A stretch of 17,142 nt of DNA. Source: Pseudomonadota bacterium. Its GTDB lineage: Bacteria > Pseudomonadota > Gammaproteobacteria > Xanthomonadales > Xanthomonadaceae. Position 1 is the stretch's first letter. Every line of letters begins with the position of its first letter. Below the pieces are notes generated by a model that saw nothing but the letters and a program-made list of their open reading frames with translations, was not told where the DNA came from and searched no databases. Both the position numbers and the translations under genes were made by a program. Shown one piece after another: positions 7,465 through 14,593 of the stretch. Location: NCBI GenBank assembly GCA_023438325.1, contig JAEXRB010000288.1, positions 1-17,142 on the forward strand. The letters run 5' to 3'.

Positions 7465-8115
7465 TTAACGTGATCGTTGACGGAACGGCCAGCGCCCGCG
7501 CCAGTACTGGATCATCAGGAAACCAAACGCCATGCCGCCCAGGTGCGCGAAATGTGCAACGCCCGAGCGCGTACCGGTAACGCCCAGGTAAAGCTCCAAA
7601 AGGCCGTAACAGATCACGAAGGTGCGTGCCTTCATCGGAATCGGCGGGAAGATCAGCATCAGACGCTGATTGGGAAACAGCATGCCGTAGGCCAGCAGCA
7701 AACCGAACACGCCGCCCGACGCGCCGACGGTGGGATACGGCTGCGCGCCGTTCTGTACCGCCAGCGTGGCGACCAGCAACTGCACTGCGCCCGCACCCAG
7801 CACGCAAACCAGGTAATAGCGCAGGAAGCGGTTGCTGCCCCAACTGGCCTCCAGCGGCGCACCGAACATCCACAACGCGAACATGTTGAAGAACAAGTGC
7901 GACATTCCACCGTGCAGGAATCCATAGGTCAGGATCTGCCACGGCAGGAAGCCGACTTGGGTCAATGCGAAATCCGGCATCCGCAGCGTGTACTCGCCCA
8001 GCGGCCAGAGCATCAGGTCGAGAAACCACGACTCGCCAAGCAGCATCTGGGCCCCGAACATCAGAATGTTGACGATCAGCAATGCGCGCGTGATCGGAGG
8101 AATGTTGCCGAACAT
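7465..8115 (-). CDS. Rhomboid-family intramembrane serine protease
   Basis: Rhomboids cleave transmembrane segments of membrane proteins within the inner membrane. The 216-residue protein is mostly hydrophobic, with about six membrane segments and short cytoplasmic ends. The catalytic serine is S133 in GASGGVFGLL and the catalytic histidine is H191 in HFAHLGG. The conserved HGGMSHLFFNM element (about 68-78, with N77 as oxyanion helper) lies in the second membrane segment. All residues needed for activity are present, so this is an active-type rhomboid rather than a pseudoprotease. The length fits the minimal bacterial six-segment form. It lies 25 bases after the ATL stop and 33 bases before the exported hypothetical gene, on the same strand. 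The substrate is unknown. Confidence 0.93.
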   Translation of the reverse strand: MFGNIPPITRALLIVNILMFGAQMLLGESWFLDLMLWPLGEYTLRMPDFALTQVGFLPWQILTYGFLHGGMSHLFFNMFALWMFGAPLEASWGSNRFLRYYLVCVLGAGAVQLLVATLAVQNGAQPYPTVGASGGVFGLLLAYGMLFPNQRLMLIFPPIPMKARTFVICYGLLELYLGVTGTRSGVAHFAHLGGMAFGFLMIQYWRGRWPFRQRSR

Positions 8116-8140
8116 CCGGTCATCCAGAGGCCAAAGGACA

Positions 8141-8515
8141 TCATTCTACCCGGCGCGACGGCGTTGCCGGCACCGCGCCCCAAAGCACCTCATCCAGCCA
8201 CTGCGCTCCCGCAGTAGCGTCGATGCGCACCCGGCCACCACGCACCTCCACGCCTTCGGCGCGCAGTCGAGCGCATTGCTCATCGAACTCCGGCGAGCCT
8301 GGCGCGAAAGCGATGCGGCCATCCGCGCGCAGGATGCGATGCCATGGCAGATCTTCGACATCGCCACTGGCAAGCAACCTGGCCACCATGCGTGCATGGC
8401 GCGGAAATCCGGCACGTCGCGCGATCGCACCGTAGCTGGCCACCTGTCCCGGCGGCACTGCGCGGATCTGTGTGAGCAAGGCCATTCGGCGCGAATCGGC
8501 ATCGGATGCGGACAT
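8141..8515 (-). CDS. Alkyltransferase-like (ATL) DNA base-flipping protein, MGMT family
   Basis: ATL proteins bind O6-alkylguanine in DNA, flip the base and recruit nucleotide-excision repair, but transfer no alkyl group. The 124 residues cover the MGMT DNA-binding domain: VPPGQVASYGAIARRAGFP (about 20-38, with the base-flipping tyrosine Y28), then MVARLLA, then DLPWHRILRADG (56-66). In true O6-methylguanine methyltransferases the active-site motif is PCHR; here it is PWHR with W58, which defines the ATL class. The frame is open to a TTG at 8536, but the ATG at 8515 matches the usual N-terminus. The gene is divergent from the small gene at 8580 and heads the minus-strand run that ends with rnr. 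Confidence 0.9.
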   Translation of the reverse strand: MSASDADSRRMALLTQIRAVPPGQVASYGAIARRAGFPRHARMVARLLASGDVEDLPWHRILRADGRIAFAPGSPEFDEQCARLRAEGVEVRGGRVRIDATAGAQWLDEVLWGAVPATPSRRVE

Positions 8516-8543
8516 CGGTGGCAAAGATGGCGGCAAGGCGGGC

Positions 8544-8549
8544 TAGAAT
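8544..8549 (+). promoter_or_regulatory. Candidate -10 element for the gene at 8580
   Basis: TAGAAT, in the context GGCTAGAATACTC, lies 30 bases before the ATG at 8580 and matches five of six bases of the sigma-70 -10 consensus. No good -35 is visible 16-18 bases upstream. Confidence 0.4.
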
Positions 8550-8579
8550 ACTCAAGCCTCCACGCATCTGGTCCGCCCC

Positions 8580-8987
8580 ATGCAGAACTTCGAGCAGATT
8601 CGCGCGCACGCCGCCGCCCATTACCCGGTCAAGACCAACGATCCATATGTGGTCTGTGTCGAACTTTCGCTGGATCAGGGCACCCGCCGCCAGACCATTT
8701 TCCTGTCCGAGCTTCAGGGCGAAGACGATCGCCCCTACCTGCGCGTGAGTACGTCCATCGCGCCCATCACCGGTCTGGATGCGCGCCGGGCATTGCACTT
8801 CAACTGGGAACAGCGCATCGGCTATTTGGCCGTTTCCCAATTGGACGGCGTGCCCTACTTGCAGCTATGCGAAAACCGCCCTTATACCTCGCTCACCGCT
8901 GCGGAGATCGATCGCATCGTGCTGGAGATCGGCGGGTTGGGTGATCGCATGGAGCGCACCTTTTCAGCGGGCGGGGATTTGTTCTGA
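8580..8987 (+). CDS. Conserved-looking hypothetical protein (135 aa), CesT/YbjN-like appearance
   Basis: A soluble 135-residue acidic protein without a signal peptide. It begins MQNFEQIRAHAAAHYPVKTND and alternates helix, a run of strands (VVCVELSLDQGTRRQTIFLS, PYLRVSTSIAPI), helix and strands, and ends with a helix (SLTAAEIDRIVLEIGGLGD). This order and the VSTSIAPITGLD / YLQLCENRPY segments recall the fold of type III secretion chaperones (CesT) and YbjN-like proteins, but I cannot name the family with certainty and no secretion genes are nearby. It is transcribed alone, divergent from the ATL gene, and its stop is 3 bases from the hda stop on the opposite strand. The ATG at 8580 lacks a clear ribosome-binding site. 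Confidence 0.72.
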   Translation: MQNFEQIRAHAAAHYPVKTNDPYVVCVELSLDQGTRRQTIFLSELQGEDDRPYLRVSTSIAPITGLDARRALHFNWEQRIGYLAVSQLDGVPYLQLCENRPYTSLTAAEIDRIVLEIGGLGDRMERTFSAGGDLF

Positions 8988-8990
8988 GGC

Positions 8991-9695
8991 TCACGCCTCC
9001 CTTGCATCCTGCTCCAGAAACGCCCGTATGAAGGGCACCGTCACGCGCCTTTGCTCAGCCAGGCTGGCGCGATCCAGGCGATCCAGAAGCGTCGAAAGCG
9101 AGGCCATGTCCCGCCCCACGCGGCGCAGCAGAAAACCCACGGCCGCATCATCGAGCAACCATCCGCGTGCCTGTGCCTTGCATTTGAGGATCGTCAGGCG
9201 CAGGTCGTCATCGATACGCGGCAACATCGCCTGAGTGCATTGCCCTAGGCGCGAGCGCAGATCCGGCAGGCATGGCGGCAAGGCCGCAGGTGTTTCGCGC
9301 GCGGTGTAGAGCACGGCGCTGCCGCTGGCACGGGCACGATTATGGAAGTCGAACAGGGCAATATCGTCCTCACGCTCGCCCAGCAAGGCATGCAGATCAT
9401 CAAGCACGATCAGGCCGAGCCGCTCCAGCCCCGCCAGCCCGGCGGCAGCATTACCTCGCAATCGGGCCAGTGGCACGTATTGAACCGCGATGCCATACGC
9501 GGCAGCCGTCTGCACGGTGGCAAGCGCAAGATGCGTCTTGCCGCTGCCTTCGGGGCCGGAAAGGAACACGAAATCCGGCGCCCCTGCCGTCAGAGCACGC
9601 AAAAGCTCAACAGCTTCGCCGGCACCGACGAAGGTATCGAAACGGAAGTCCGGCGCCGGGCGCAGCGCCAGTGGCAATTGCGGAGTAATGCTCAC
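8991..9695 (-). CDS. hda: DnaA regulatory inactivator Hda
   Basis: Hda binds the DNA-loaded beta clamp and stimulates ATP hydrolysis by DnaA, preventing re-initiation of replication. The 234 residues start with a clamp-binding motif, QLPLAL (6-11). The AAA+ domain follows with Walker A GPEGSGKT (47-54), Walker B LIVLDD (95-100) and an arginine-finger region PDLRSRL (144-150). A C-terminal lid helps to set this size (about 230-250 residues), which is much shorter than DnaA, and there is no DnaA-type DNA-binding domain. The start is GTG at 9695, overlapping the perM stop by four bases (GTGA), which implies translational coupling. The gene is last in the DUF2066-perM-hda run. Confidence 0.94.
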   Translation of the reverse strand: MSITPQLPLALRPAPDFRFDTFVGAGEAVELLRALTAGAPDFVFLSGPEGSGKTHLALATVQTAAAYGIAVQYVPLARLRGNAAAGLAGLERLGLIVLDDLHALLGEREDDIALFDFHNRARASGSAVLYTARETPAALPPCLPDLRSRLGQCTQAMLPRIDDDLRLTILKCKAQARGWLLDDAAVGFLLRRVGRDMASLSTLLDRLDRASLAEQRRVTVPFIRAFLEQDAREA

Positions 9696-10849
9696 GCCGC
9701 CGGATTGCCCTTGTCCGTCGCAGGCGCATCGGCACGCACCGCAATGGCCTCAGCCAGCGTGCTACCGGAAACCACGCTCGGCACCTTCTCCTCGCCTCCG
9801 TAAAGCCGGCTTGCGGTGTATTGCTCATACAGATATCGCAACAAAACCATCGCCACTGCCGCCACCGGCAGCGCCACCAGCACCCCGACGAAACCGAAAA
9901 GCTGACCTCCGGCCATCACCGCGAAGATCACCGCCACTGGATGCATGCCGATACGATCGCCGACCAGGAACGGCGTGAGCACCATGCTTTCCAGCATCTG
10001 CCCGACACCGAATACCACGCACACCAAAATCACGTGGGTCCAGTCGCCGTACTGCACCAGTGCTGCAATCAGGCCGATGCCCACGCCGACCGTGGCGCCC
10101 AGGTACGGGATGAAACTCACCAGTCCGGCGATCGTGCCGATCAGCAGCGCGAAGTCGATGCCTGCCATCCACAGGCCGATTCCGTAGATCATGCCCAGCG
10201 CGAACATCACGCTCAGTTGCCCGCGCAGAAAGCCGCCGAGCACGCTGTCCGATTCCCGCGCCAGCCGCGAAACGGTGGGTTCGATGGGGCGCGGGATCAG
10301 CATGCGGATTTTCTCGACCATCACATCCCAATCGCGCAGCAGATAGAAGGCCACCACCGGAATCAATGCGAGGTTCAACACGAAATTGAGAATGAGCAGG
10401 CCGGACTTGGAGATTCCTCCCAACAGCGTGGCCACCACGCCACCGGCCTGCTGCCAGTGCTCCTGGAGCATGGTGTAGATGCTGCCCAGTTCGATGCCTT
10501 CCACATCGAAGCCGGTGCGCTGACTGATCCATGGGAGTGCGATGCCGGTGAACCAGTCACGGTAACGCGGAAACTGCTCGATGAAGGCGGAAATCTGCCG
10601 TTCCAGCAACGGAATCAGCAACAGCACCACGCCGACCAGCACCAAGGTCATCAACACGAACACGATGGCCACGGCGCCGCTGCGCGACAGGCGCAAGCGC
10701 TCCAGCCAATCCACCAACGGATCGCCCAGATAGGCCAGCAGCGCCGCGATCACGAAAGGCGTCAATACCGGCCCCAGCAGCCACAACAGGAAACTCAGGC
10801 CGACGATCAGCGCCATCAGCTGCCATTTGTGCCTGTCACTCATCGCCAT
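9692..10849 (-). CDS. perM: AI-2E family (PerM/TqsA-like) membrane permease
   Basis: A 385-residue polytopic inner-membrane protein of the AI-2E transporter family. Members have been linked to autoinducer-2 or ion export, and the substrate here is unknown. Hydrophobic segments are seen near residues 8-42 (two), 55-80, 150-175, then a cluster of segments from about 215 to 350 that includes IGTIAGLVSFIPYLGATVGVG and VLTPFLVGDRIGMHP, typical of the family. The start is ATG 10849 because AGAGGT lies 7 bases upstream; the frame is open 20 codons further, but that part has no family match. It follows the DUF2066 gene by 66 bases and overlaps hda by four. The symbol is by family and by position next to hda, as in E. 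coli. Confidence 0.85.
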   Translation of the reverse strand: MAMSDRHKWQLMALIVGLSFLLWLLGPVLTPFVIAALLAYLGDPLVDWLERLRLSRSGAVAIVFVLMTLVLVGVVLLLIPLLERQISAFIEQFPRYRDWFTGIALPWISQRTGFDVEGIELGSIYTMLQEHWQQAGGVVATLLGGISKSGLLILNFVLNLALIPVVAFYLLRDWDVMVEKIRMLIPRPIEPTVSRLARESDSVLGGFLRGQLSVMFALGMIYGIGLWMAGIDFALLIGTIAGLVSFIPYLGATVGVGIGLIAALVQYGDWTHVILVCVVFGVGQMLESMVLTPFLVGDRIGMHPVAVIFAVMAGGQLFGFVGVLVALPVAAVAMVLLRYLYEQYTASRLYGGEEKVPSVVSGSTLAEAIAVRADAPATDKGNPAA

Positions 10850-10856
10850 GATCGTT

Positions 10857-10862
10857 ACCTCT
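10857..10862 (-). promoter_or_regulatory. Ribosome-binding site fixing the perM start
   Basis: AGAGGT on the minus strand lies 7 bases before the ATG at 10849. It favours this start over the open frame that continues to 10909. Confidence 0.7.
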
Positions 10863-10915
10863 GTCAGATGTGCCCTGCCATGACGGCGAAGGCCTCTTGC
10901 CGGTGACATGCCGTG

Positions 10916-11968
10916 TCATCGGCCACCGAACACGAACACACTGGGCGCATTGGCATCACCCACCGATACCGCTTCCAGCACACTGCCCTGCAGCAGCCGT
11001 GCCAATCCCTCCACGCCGGATGACAATTCCAGCTCCAGCTCCAGCCGTTCTCCGGCAAGCGAAGCGGGCACGATTTCCCGCACGATGGGCTGGCGCCTGA
11101 TCACCTGCATCACGCGCGCGTAATCGGCGCCGTCGCGCAGGCCTTCGACCACGATGCGATAACGCCCGGCCGCACCGGACAGCACCATCTGCGTATAGCG
11201 TTGTGCCAATGCATCGGCCGCACCATCAGCACCTGCGGCGAGCACGACGGCAGCCTGGGCATCCTGGCTGCTCCAGCGTGAAATATCCGTATCGCCATCA
11301 CGCAGGCGCCAATCGGCAATCCAGCCGCTCTCGCCACGGCGCAACCAGCCGATCAGTGCCGGGCCGCCGTAGCGCTGCGTGGCGATATCCACGGAATAGG
11401 GCTCGCCGCCGGGAATATCGCGCGGAATGAGGATGCTGCGATCCTGCTCGTCATAGCTGGGCAAGCGCACGCGCAAACCGCGTTGCACCGCGCGCGATGT
11501 CAGCGGTGCAACCGCAGGAGCGGCATCCTGCGAGACGATGCGCGCGCCCGAGCCATCGTCGATGGCCAGCCACAGGATCGGCTGCGGTCGTTGTGCCGGC
11601 AGGGCGATGTTGCCGCTGGCATCCAGGATGCGTTGCACGCCGTTGCGGTCGAAGCGGGCAATCAGGTGAAGACGCGACTGCGTCACGCCATCGACATTCA
11701 CCATTTCCTGACGATAACGATACTGCTGCAACAGGCCACTTGCTTGCTGCGTGTTTGCTTCCGATGAAGACGCGCCCCCCACCTTGGCCAGCACTTGCGC
11801 CAGAGCAGCTGGCAGTGCGGCCGCACGATCAGCCTCCGATTGGCTGGCGACGGGCACTTCACCTTCATACAGGTCCAGATCCTGCGCTTGCGCGACAGCA
11901 CACCACAGCCCCGCCCACAGAGCGAAAAAAAGCGTGGCACCGGACAATGCTCCACGAAAACGCGGCAT
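10916..11968 (-). CDS. DUF2066 domain-containing exported protein
   Basis: A 350-residue envelope protein of the DUF2066 family, whose function is unknown. The signal peptide covers about residues 1-28 (hydrophobic core ATLFFALWAGLWCAVA, cleavage after AQA), giving a periplasmic product. The mature N-terminus is YEGEVPVASQSEADRAAALPAALAQVLAKVGG, the conserved start of this family. The rest is mixed alpha/beta and includes LWLAIDDGSGARIVS and a C-terminal YRIVVEGLRDGADYARVMQVI segment. The ATG at 11968 is chosen because GAGGG lies 6 bases upstream and the signal peptide starts there; the frame is open 19 codons further. It is first of the DUF2066-perM-hda run and divergent from purM across 119 bases. 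Confidence 0.87.
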   Translation of the reverse strand: MPRFRGALSGATLFFALWAGLWCAVAQAQDLDLYEGEVPVASQSEADRAAALPAALAQVLAKVGGASSSEANTQQASGLLQQYRYRQEMVNVDGVTQSRLHLIARFDRNGVQRILDASGNIALPAQRPQPILWLAIDDGSGARIVSQDAAPAVAPLTSRAVQRGLRVRLPSYDEQDRSILIPRDIPGGEPYSVDIATQRYGGPALIGWLRRGESGWIADWRLRDGDTDISRWSSQDAQAAVVLAAGADGAADALAQRYTQMVLSGAAGRYRIVVEGLRDGADYARVMQVIRRQPIVREIVPASLAGERLELELELSSGVEGLARLLQGSVLEAVSVGDANAPSVFVFGGR

Positions 11969-12053
11969 GGCAAACCCTCGGAAATCGACGGTGCATGTTG
12001 CCGCAACCGGGCCGGCAGCGTCCATGCACAGGCGGAGAAGCGCGGCGGGAAGC

Positions 12054-12059
12054 TACAAT
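12054..12059 (+). promoter_or_regulatory. Candidate -10 element of the purM promoter
   Basis: TACAAT, matching five of six consensus bases, lies 28 bases before the purM GTG and predicts a start near 12066 with a leader of about 22 bases. No good -35 is visible. Confidence 0.42.
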
Positions 12060-12076
12060 TGCGCTCCATTTTTCGC

Positions 12077-12080
12077 AGGA
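12077..12080 (+). promoter_or_regulatory. Ribosome-binding site fixing the GTG start of purM
   Basis: AGGA lies 7 bases before GTG 12088. The same frame is open back to 11497 through the antisense of the DUF2066 gene, so this site and the family N-terminus decide the start. Confidence 0.6.
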
Positions 12081-12087
12081 AGCCCCC

Positions 12088-13125
12088 GTGACCTCCGCCA
12101 AGCCGCCGCTCACCTACCGCGACGCTGGTGTCGACATCGACGCCGGCAATGCGCTCGTGGATCGCATCAAGCCCGCCGTGAAACGCAGCTTCCGCCCCGA
12201 AGTGATGGGCGGGCTGGGTGGTTTCGGTGCGCTGTTCGACCTTTCCGGCAAATACCGTGAGCCGGTACTGGTGTCCGGCACCGATGGCGTCGGTACGAAA
12301 CTCAAACTGGCGCAGCAGTGGAACCGGCACGACGCCATCGGCATCGACTTGGTTGGCATGTGCGTCAACGACGTGCTGGTACAAGGCGCCGAGCCCCTGT
12401 TCTTTCTGGATTACTTTGCCACCGGCAAGCTCGATGTCGACGTCGCCGCCCGCGTGGTGAACGGCATCGTCGAAGGCTGCACCCGCGCCGGCTGCGCCCT
12501 GATCGGCGGCGAAACTGCGGAAATGCCCGACATGTACCCACCGGGCGACTACGACTTGGCCGGCTTTTGCGTCGGCGGCGTGGAGAAATCCAAATTGCTC
12601 GATGGCAACGGCGTGCAGGCGGGCGACGTGCTGATCGGCATCGATTCTTCCGGCCCGCACTCCAACGGCTATTCGTTGATCCGTCGCGTGCTTGAGCGCA
12701 GCGGCGCAACGCCCGAGCTGAATCTCGATGGCGTGAGCCTGGGCGATGCACTGATGGCGCCGACGTCAATTTACGTCAAACCCATCCTTGCCCTGCTGGC
12801 CGCGCATGCGCCACATGCGATGGCGCATATCACCGGCGGCGGTCTCAGCGAGAACATCGTGCGCGTGGTGCCCGAACATCTCGGCATTGCCGTCGATGCC
12901 AGCACATGGGCGCTGCCTGCGGTGTTCGACTGGCTGCAACGCGAAGGCAGCATCACCGATGCGGAGATGTGGCGCACCTTCAATTGTGGCATCGGCTTCG
13001 TCATCGTCGCGGCCAAGCACGAGGCCGCTGCGATGATGGACATGCTCGATGCAAACGGCTTGCGCAACCGTGTGATCGGCGAAATCGTGCCGGCCAGCGG
13101 CAGCGATCGCGTGCGGATCGGTTGA
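12088..13125 (+). CDS. purM: Phosphoribosylformylglycinamidine cyclo-ligase (AIR synthetase)
   Basis: PurM closes the imidazole ring: FGAM plus ATP gives AIR, the fifth step of purine synthesis. The 345 residues equal the E. coli length. The start is GTG, giving TSAKPPLTYRDAGVDIDAGN, the family N-terminus. Signature segments are SGTDGVGTKLKLA (63-75, nucleotide binding), DLVGMCVNDVLVQGAEPLFFLDYFA (about 87-111), CALIGGETAEMPDMYPPGDYDLAGF and SSGPHSNGYSLIRRVL. All match active AIR synthases. The stop codon shares one base with the purN start (TGATG), so translation of the two is coupled. It is the first gene of the purM-purN-DUF3108 operon. Confidence 0.97.
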   Translation: MTSAKPPLTYRDAGVDIDAGNALVDRIKPAVKRSFRPEVMGGLGGFGALFDLSGKYREPVLVSGTDGVGTKLKLAQQWNRHDAIGIDLVGMCVNDVLVQGAEPLFFLDYFATGKLDVDVAARVVNGIVEGCTRAGCALIGGETAEMPDMYPPGDYDLAGFCVGGVEKSKLLDGNGVQAGDVLIGIDSSGPHSNGYSLIRRVLERSGATPELNLDGVSLGDALMAPTSIYVKPILALLAAHAPHAMAHITGGGLSENIVRVVPEHLGIAVDASTWALPAVFDWLQREGSITDAEMWRTFNCGIGFVIVAAKHEAAAMMDMLDANGLRNRVIGEIVPASGSDRVRIG

Positions 13126-13784
13126 TGCTGCGCGTCGCGGTACTGGCTTCCGGTCGCGGCAGCAATCTTGGCGCACTGCTGGAAGCCGGCCGTGCGCCCA
13201 CCGCGGGGTACGGCATCGTCGGCGTGTTCTCCGACAAGCCCGATGCCGGCGCATTGAGCATCGCCCGCGATGCCGCCATTCCGGCCATTGCGCTCGCCGC
13301 GCAGAAAGGCGTGGAACGCAGCGCCTTCGATACTGCCTTTTTCGCAAAGGTTCAGGAGGTTCAGCCCGACCTCATCGTCTGTGCGGGATACATGCGCATC
13401 ATTTCCGCCGCCGCGCTCGCGCAAGTATCGCCCCCGATGATCAACATCCACCCTTCCCTGCTGCCTCGCTATCCCGGCCTGCACACCCATGTGCGTGCGC
13501 TGGAAGCCGGTGATGCGGAGCACGGCAGCAGCGTGCACGTGGTCACTGCCGATCTGGATGCCGGCCCGCTGCTGGCGCAGGCACGTATCCCGGTGCTGAG
13601 CGGGGATACCCCCGACACCCTGGCCGAGCGGGTACTCATGCAGGAACATCGTCTGCTGCCGGCTTGCGTGCGCAGCATTGCCAGTGGCCGCCTTTCACTT
13701 GAAGGTGCATTGCCGCTCTTCGATGGCACGCCATTGTCCGCACCACTGCATCTGCATGACACGACGGGAGAACTGATGCGATGA
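13125..13784 (+). CDS. purN: Phosphoribosylglycinamide formyltransferase 1
   Basis: PurN transfers a formyl group from 10-formyl-tetrahydrofolate to GAR, giving FGAR, the third step of purine synthesis. The 219 residues begin with MLRVAVLASGRGSNL, where GRGSN (10-14) binds the GAR phosphate. The catalytic residues N107 and H109 lie in INIHPSLLP and D145 in ADLDAGP, the same triad as in PurU. The GLHTH segment (118-122) follows the active-site loop as usual. Start and stop are fixed by overlaps: its ATG uses the last base of the purM stop, and its TGA overlaps the next ATG (ATGA, 13781-13784). There is no N-terminal ACT domain, which separates it from PurU. Confidence 0.97.
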   Translation: MLRVAVLASGRGSNLGALLEAGRAPTAGYGIVGVFSDKPDAGALSIARDAAIPAIALAAQKGVERSAFDTAFFAKVQEVQPDLIVCAGYMRIISAAALAQVSPPMINIHPSLLPRYPGLHTHVRALEAGDAEHGSSVHVVTADLDAGPLLAQARIPVLSGDTPDTLAERVLMQEHRLLPACVRSIASGRLSLEGALPLFDGTPLSAPLHLHDTTGELMR

Positions 13785-14494
13785 CCCGCCTGATGTATCG
13801 CCTGCGCACCATTGCTTTGCTGCTCATTGCTTTTGCCACGACGGCGATGGCGCAAGAGCCAATGCGCCCCTACGTGGCCGAATACGAACTGTTGCGTGCC
13901 GGTGCTCCTGCCGGTCGCTCCACCGTCACACTGGAAAAGAGCGACGCCGGCAGCTGGCAACTGCGCAGCCATACTTGGGGTACGCAGGGATTGTCCGCCC
14001 TCACCGGCCTGGATGTGAAGGAAACATCGACCTTTCGCCTCACCCCGGAAGGCCTCGCCTGCCTGCGCTATCAGCACCGCCTCACTGGCCTGCGCAAGCG
14101 CGAACGCCATGTCGAATGTGGCAGCGAAGAGATTGTCAGCCGTGATCATCGCGGCGAATACCGTTTTCCGTCACAGGCCAACGTGCTGGATCGACAGATC
14201 GTCAGCCTCGCACTGGCACGCGCTCTGGCCGCAGGCAACCAGAGCGACCTGACTTATCAGGTCGTGGATCGTGAGCGGCTGGAGCCGCAGCGTTATCGCG
14301 CCCTCGGCGAAGAAACCGTGGTCGTGCCCGCCGGCACGCTGCGCGCAATCAAGGTCGAGCGCCTGCGCGAGGACAGTAGCCGCACTACCGTGACCTGGTT
14401 CGGCATCGATCAAGGATTGATCCCGGTACGCATCCTGCAAAGCGACGAAGGCGAAGGCTTCGAGCTGCGGCTGGTGTCGCTGCAACGCCAGTAG
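13781..14494 (+). CDS. DUF3108 domain-containing exported protein
   Basis: A 237-residue periplasmic protein of the DUF3108 family, function unknown. The signal peptide is residues 1-24 (RLRTIALLLIAFATTAMA before the cleavage site). The mature start YVAEYELLRAGAPAGRSTVTLEK (from about 31) and the late segment EETVVVPAGTLRAIKVERLR, followed by TVTWFGIDQGLIPVRI, are characteristic of the family and suggest a beta-rich fold. The ATG overlaps the purN stop by four bases, so it is translationally coupled to a purine gene. The link is probably only one of genome position. A second in-frame ATG at 13793 is a possible alternative start. It is convergent with the von Willebrand A gene 99 bases downstream; that gap holds no clear hairpin with a T-run. 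Confidence 0.9.
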   Translation: MTRLMYRLRTIALLLIAFATTAMAQEPMRPYVAEYELLRAGAPAGRSTVTLEKSDAGSWQLRSHTWGTQGLSALTGLDVKETSTFRLTPEGLACLRYQHRLTGLRKRERHVECGSEEIVSRDHRGEYRFPSQANVLDRQIVSLALARALAAGNQSDLTYQVVDRERLEPQRYRALGEETVVVPAGTLRAIKVERLREDSSRTTVTWFGIDQGLIPVRILQSDEGEGFELRLVSLQRQ

Positions 14495-14593
14495 CGCAAG
14501 CCCGAAGCCACTCGCTCGACTTGAAGCGGGGGCTGATATTCAGTGCAATTGGTGCGATACACGCTTGCCGTGGCCGAGGCGCCCTGAATGCGC

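Noticed and set aside
9821..10906. 361-codon plus-strand frame across the permease gene
   Set aside because: The product is extremely His/Gln-rich, the usual reverse image of a membrane protein.
11497..12087. N-terminal extension of purM through the DUF2066 gene
   Set aside because: It overlaps a real gene on the other strand, has no family match, and PurM of exact normal length starts at GTG 12088 with a ribosome-binding site.
14499..14534. AGCCC...GGGCT pairing after the DUF3108 gene as a terminator
   Set aside because: Only 5 bp across a 26-base loop with no T-run.
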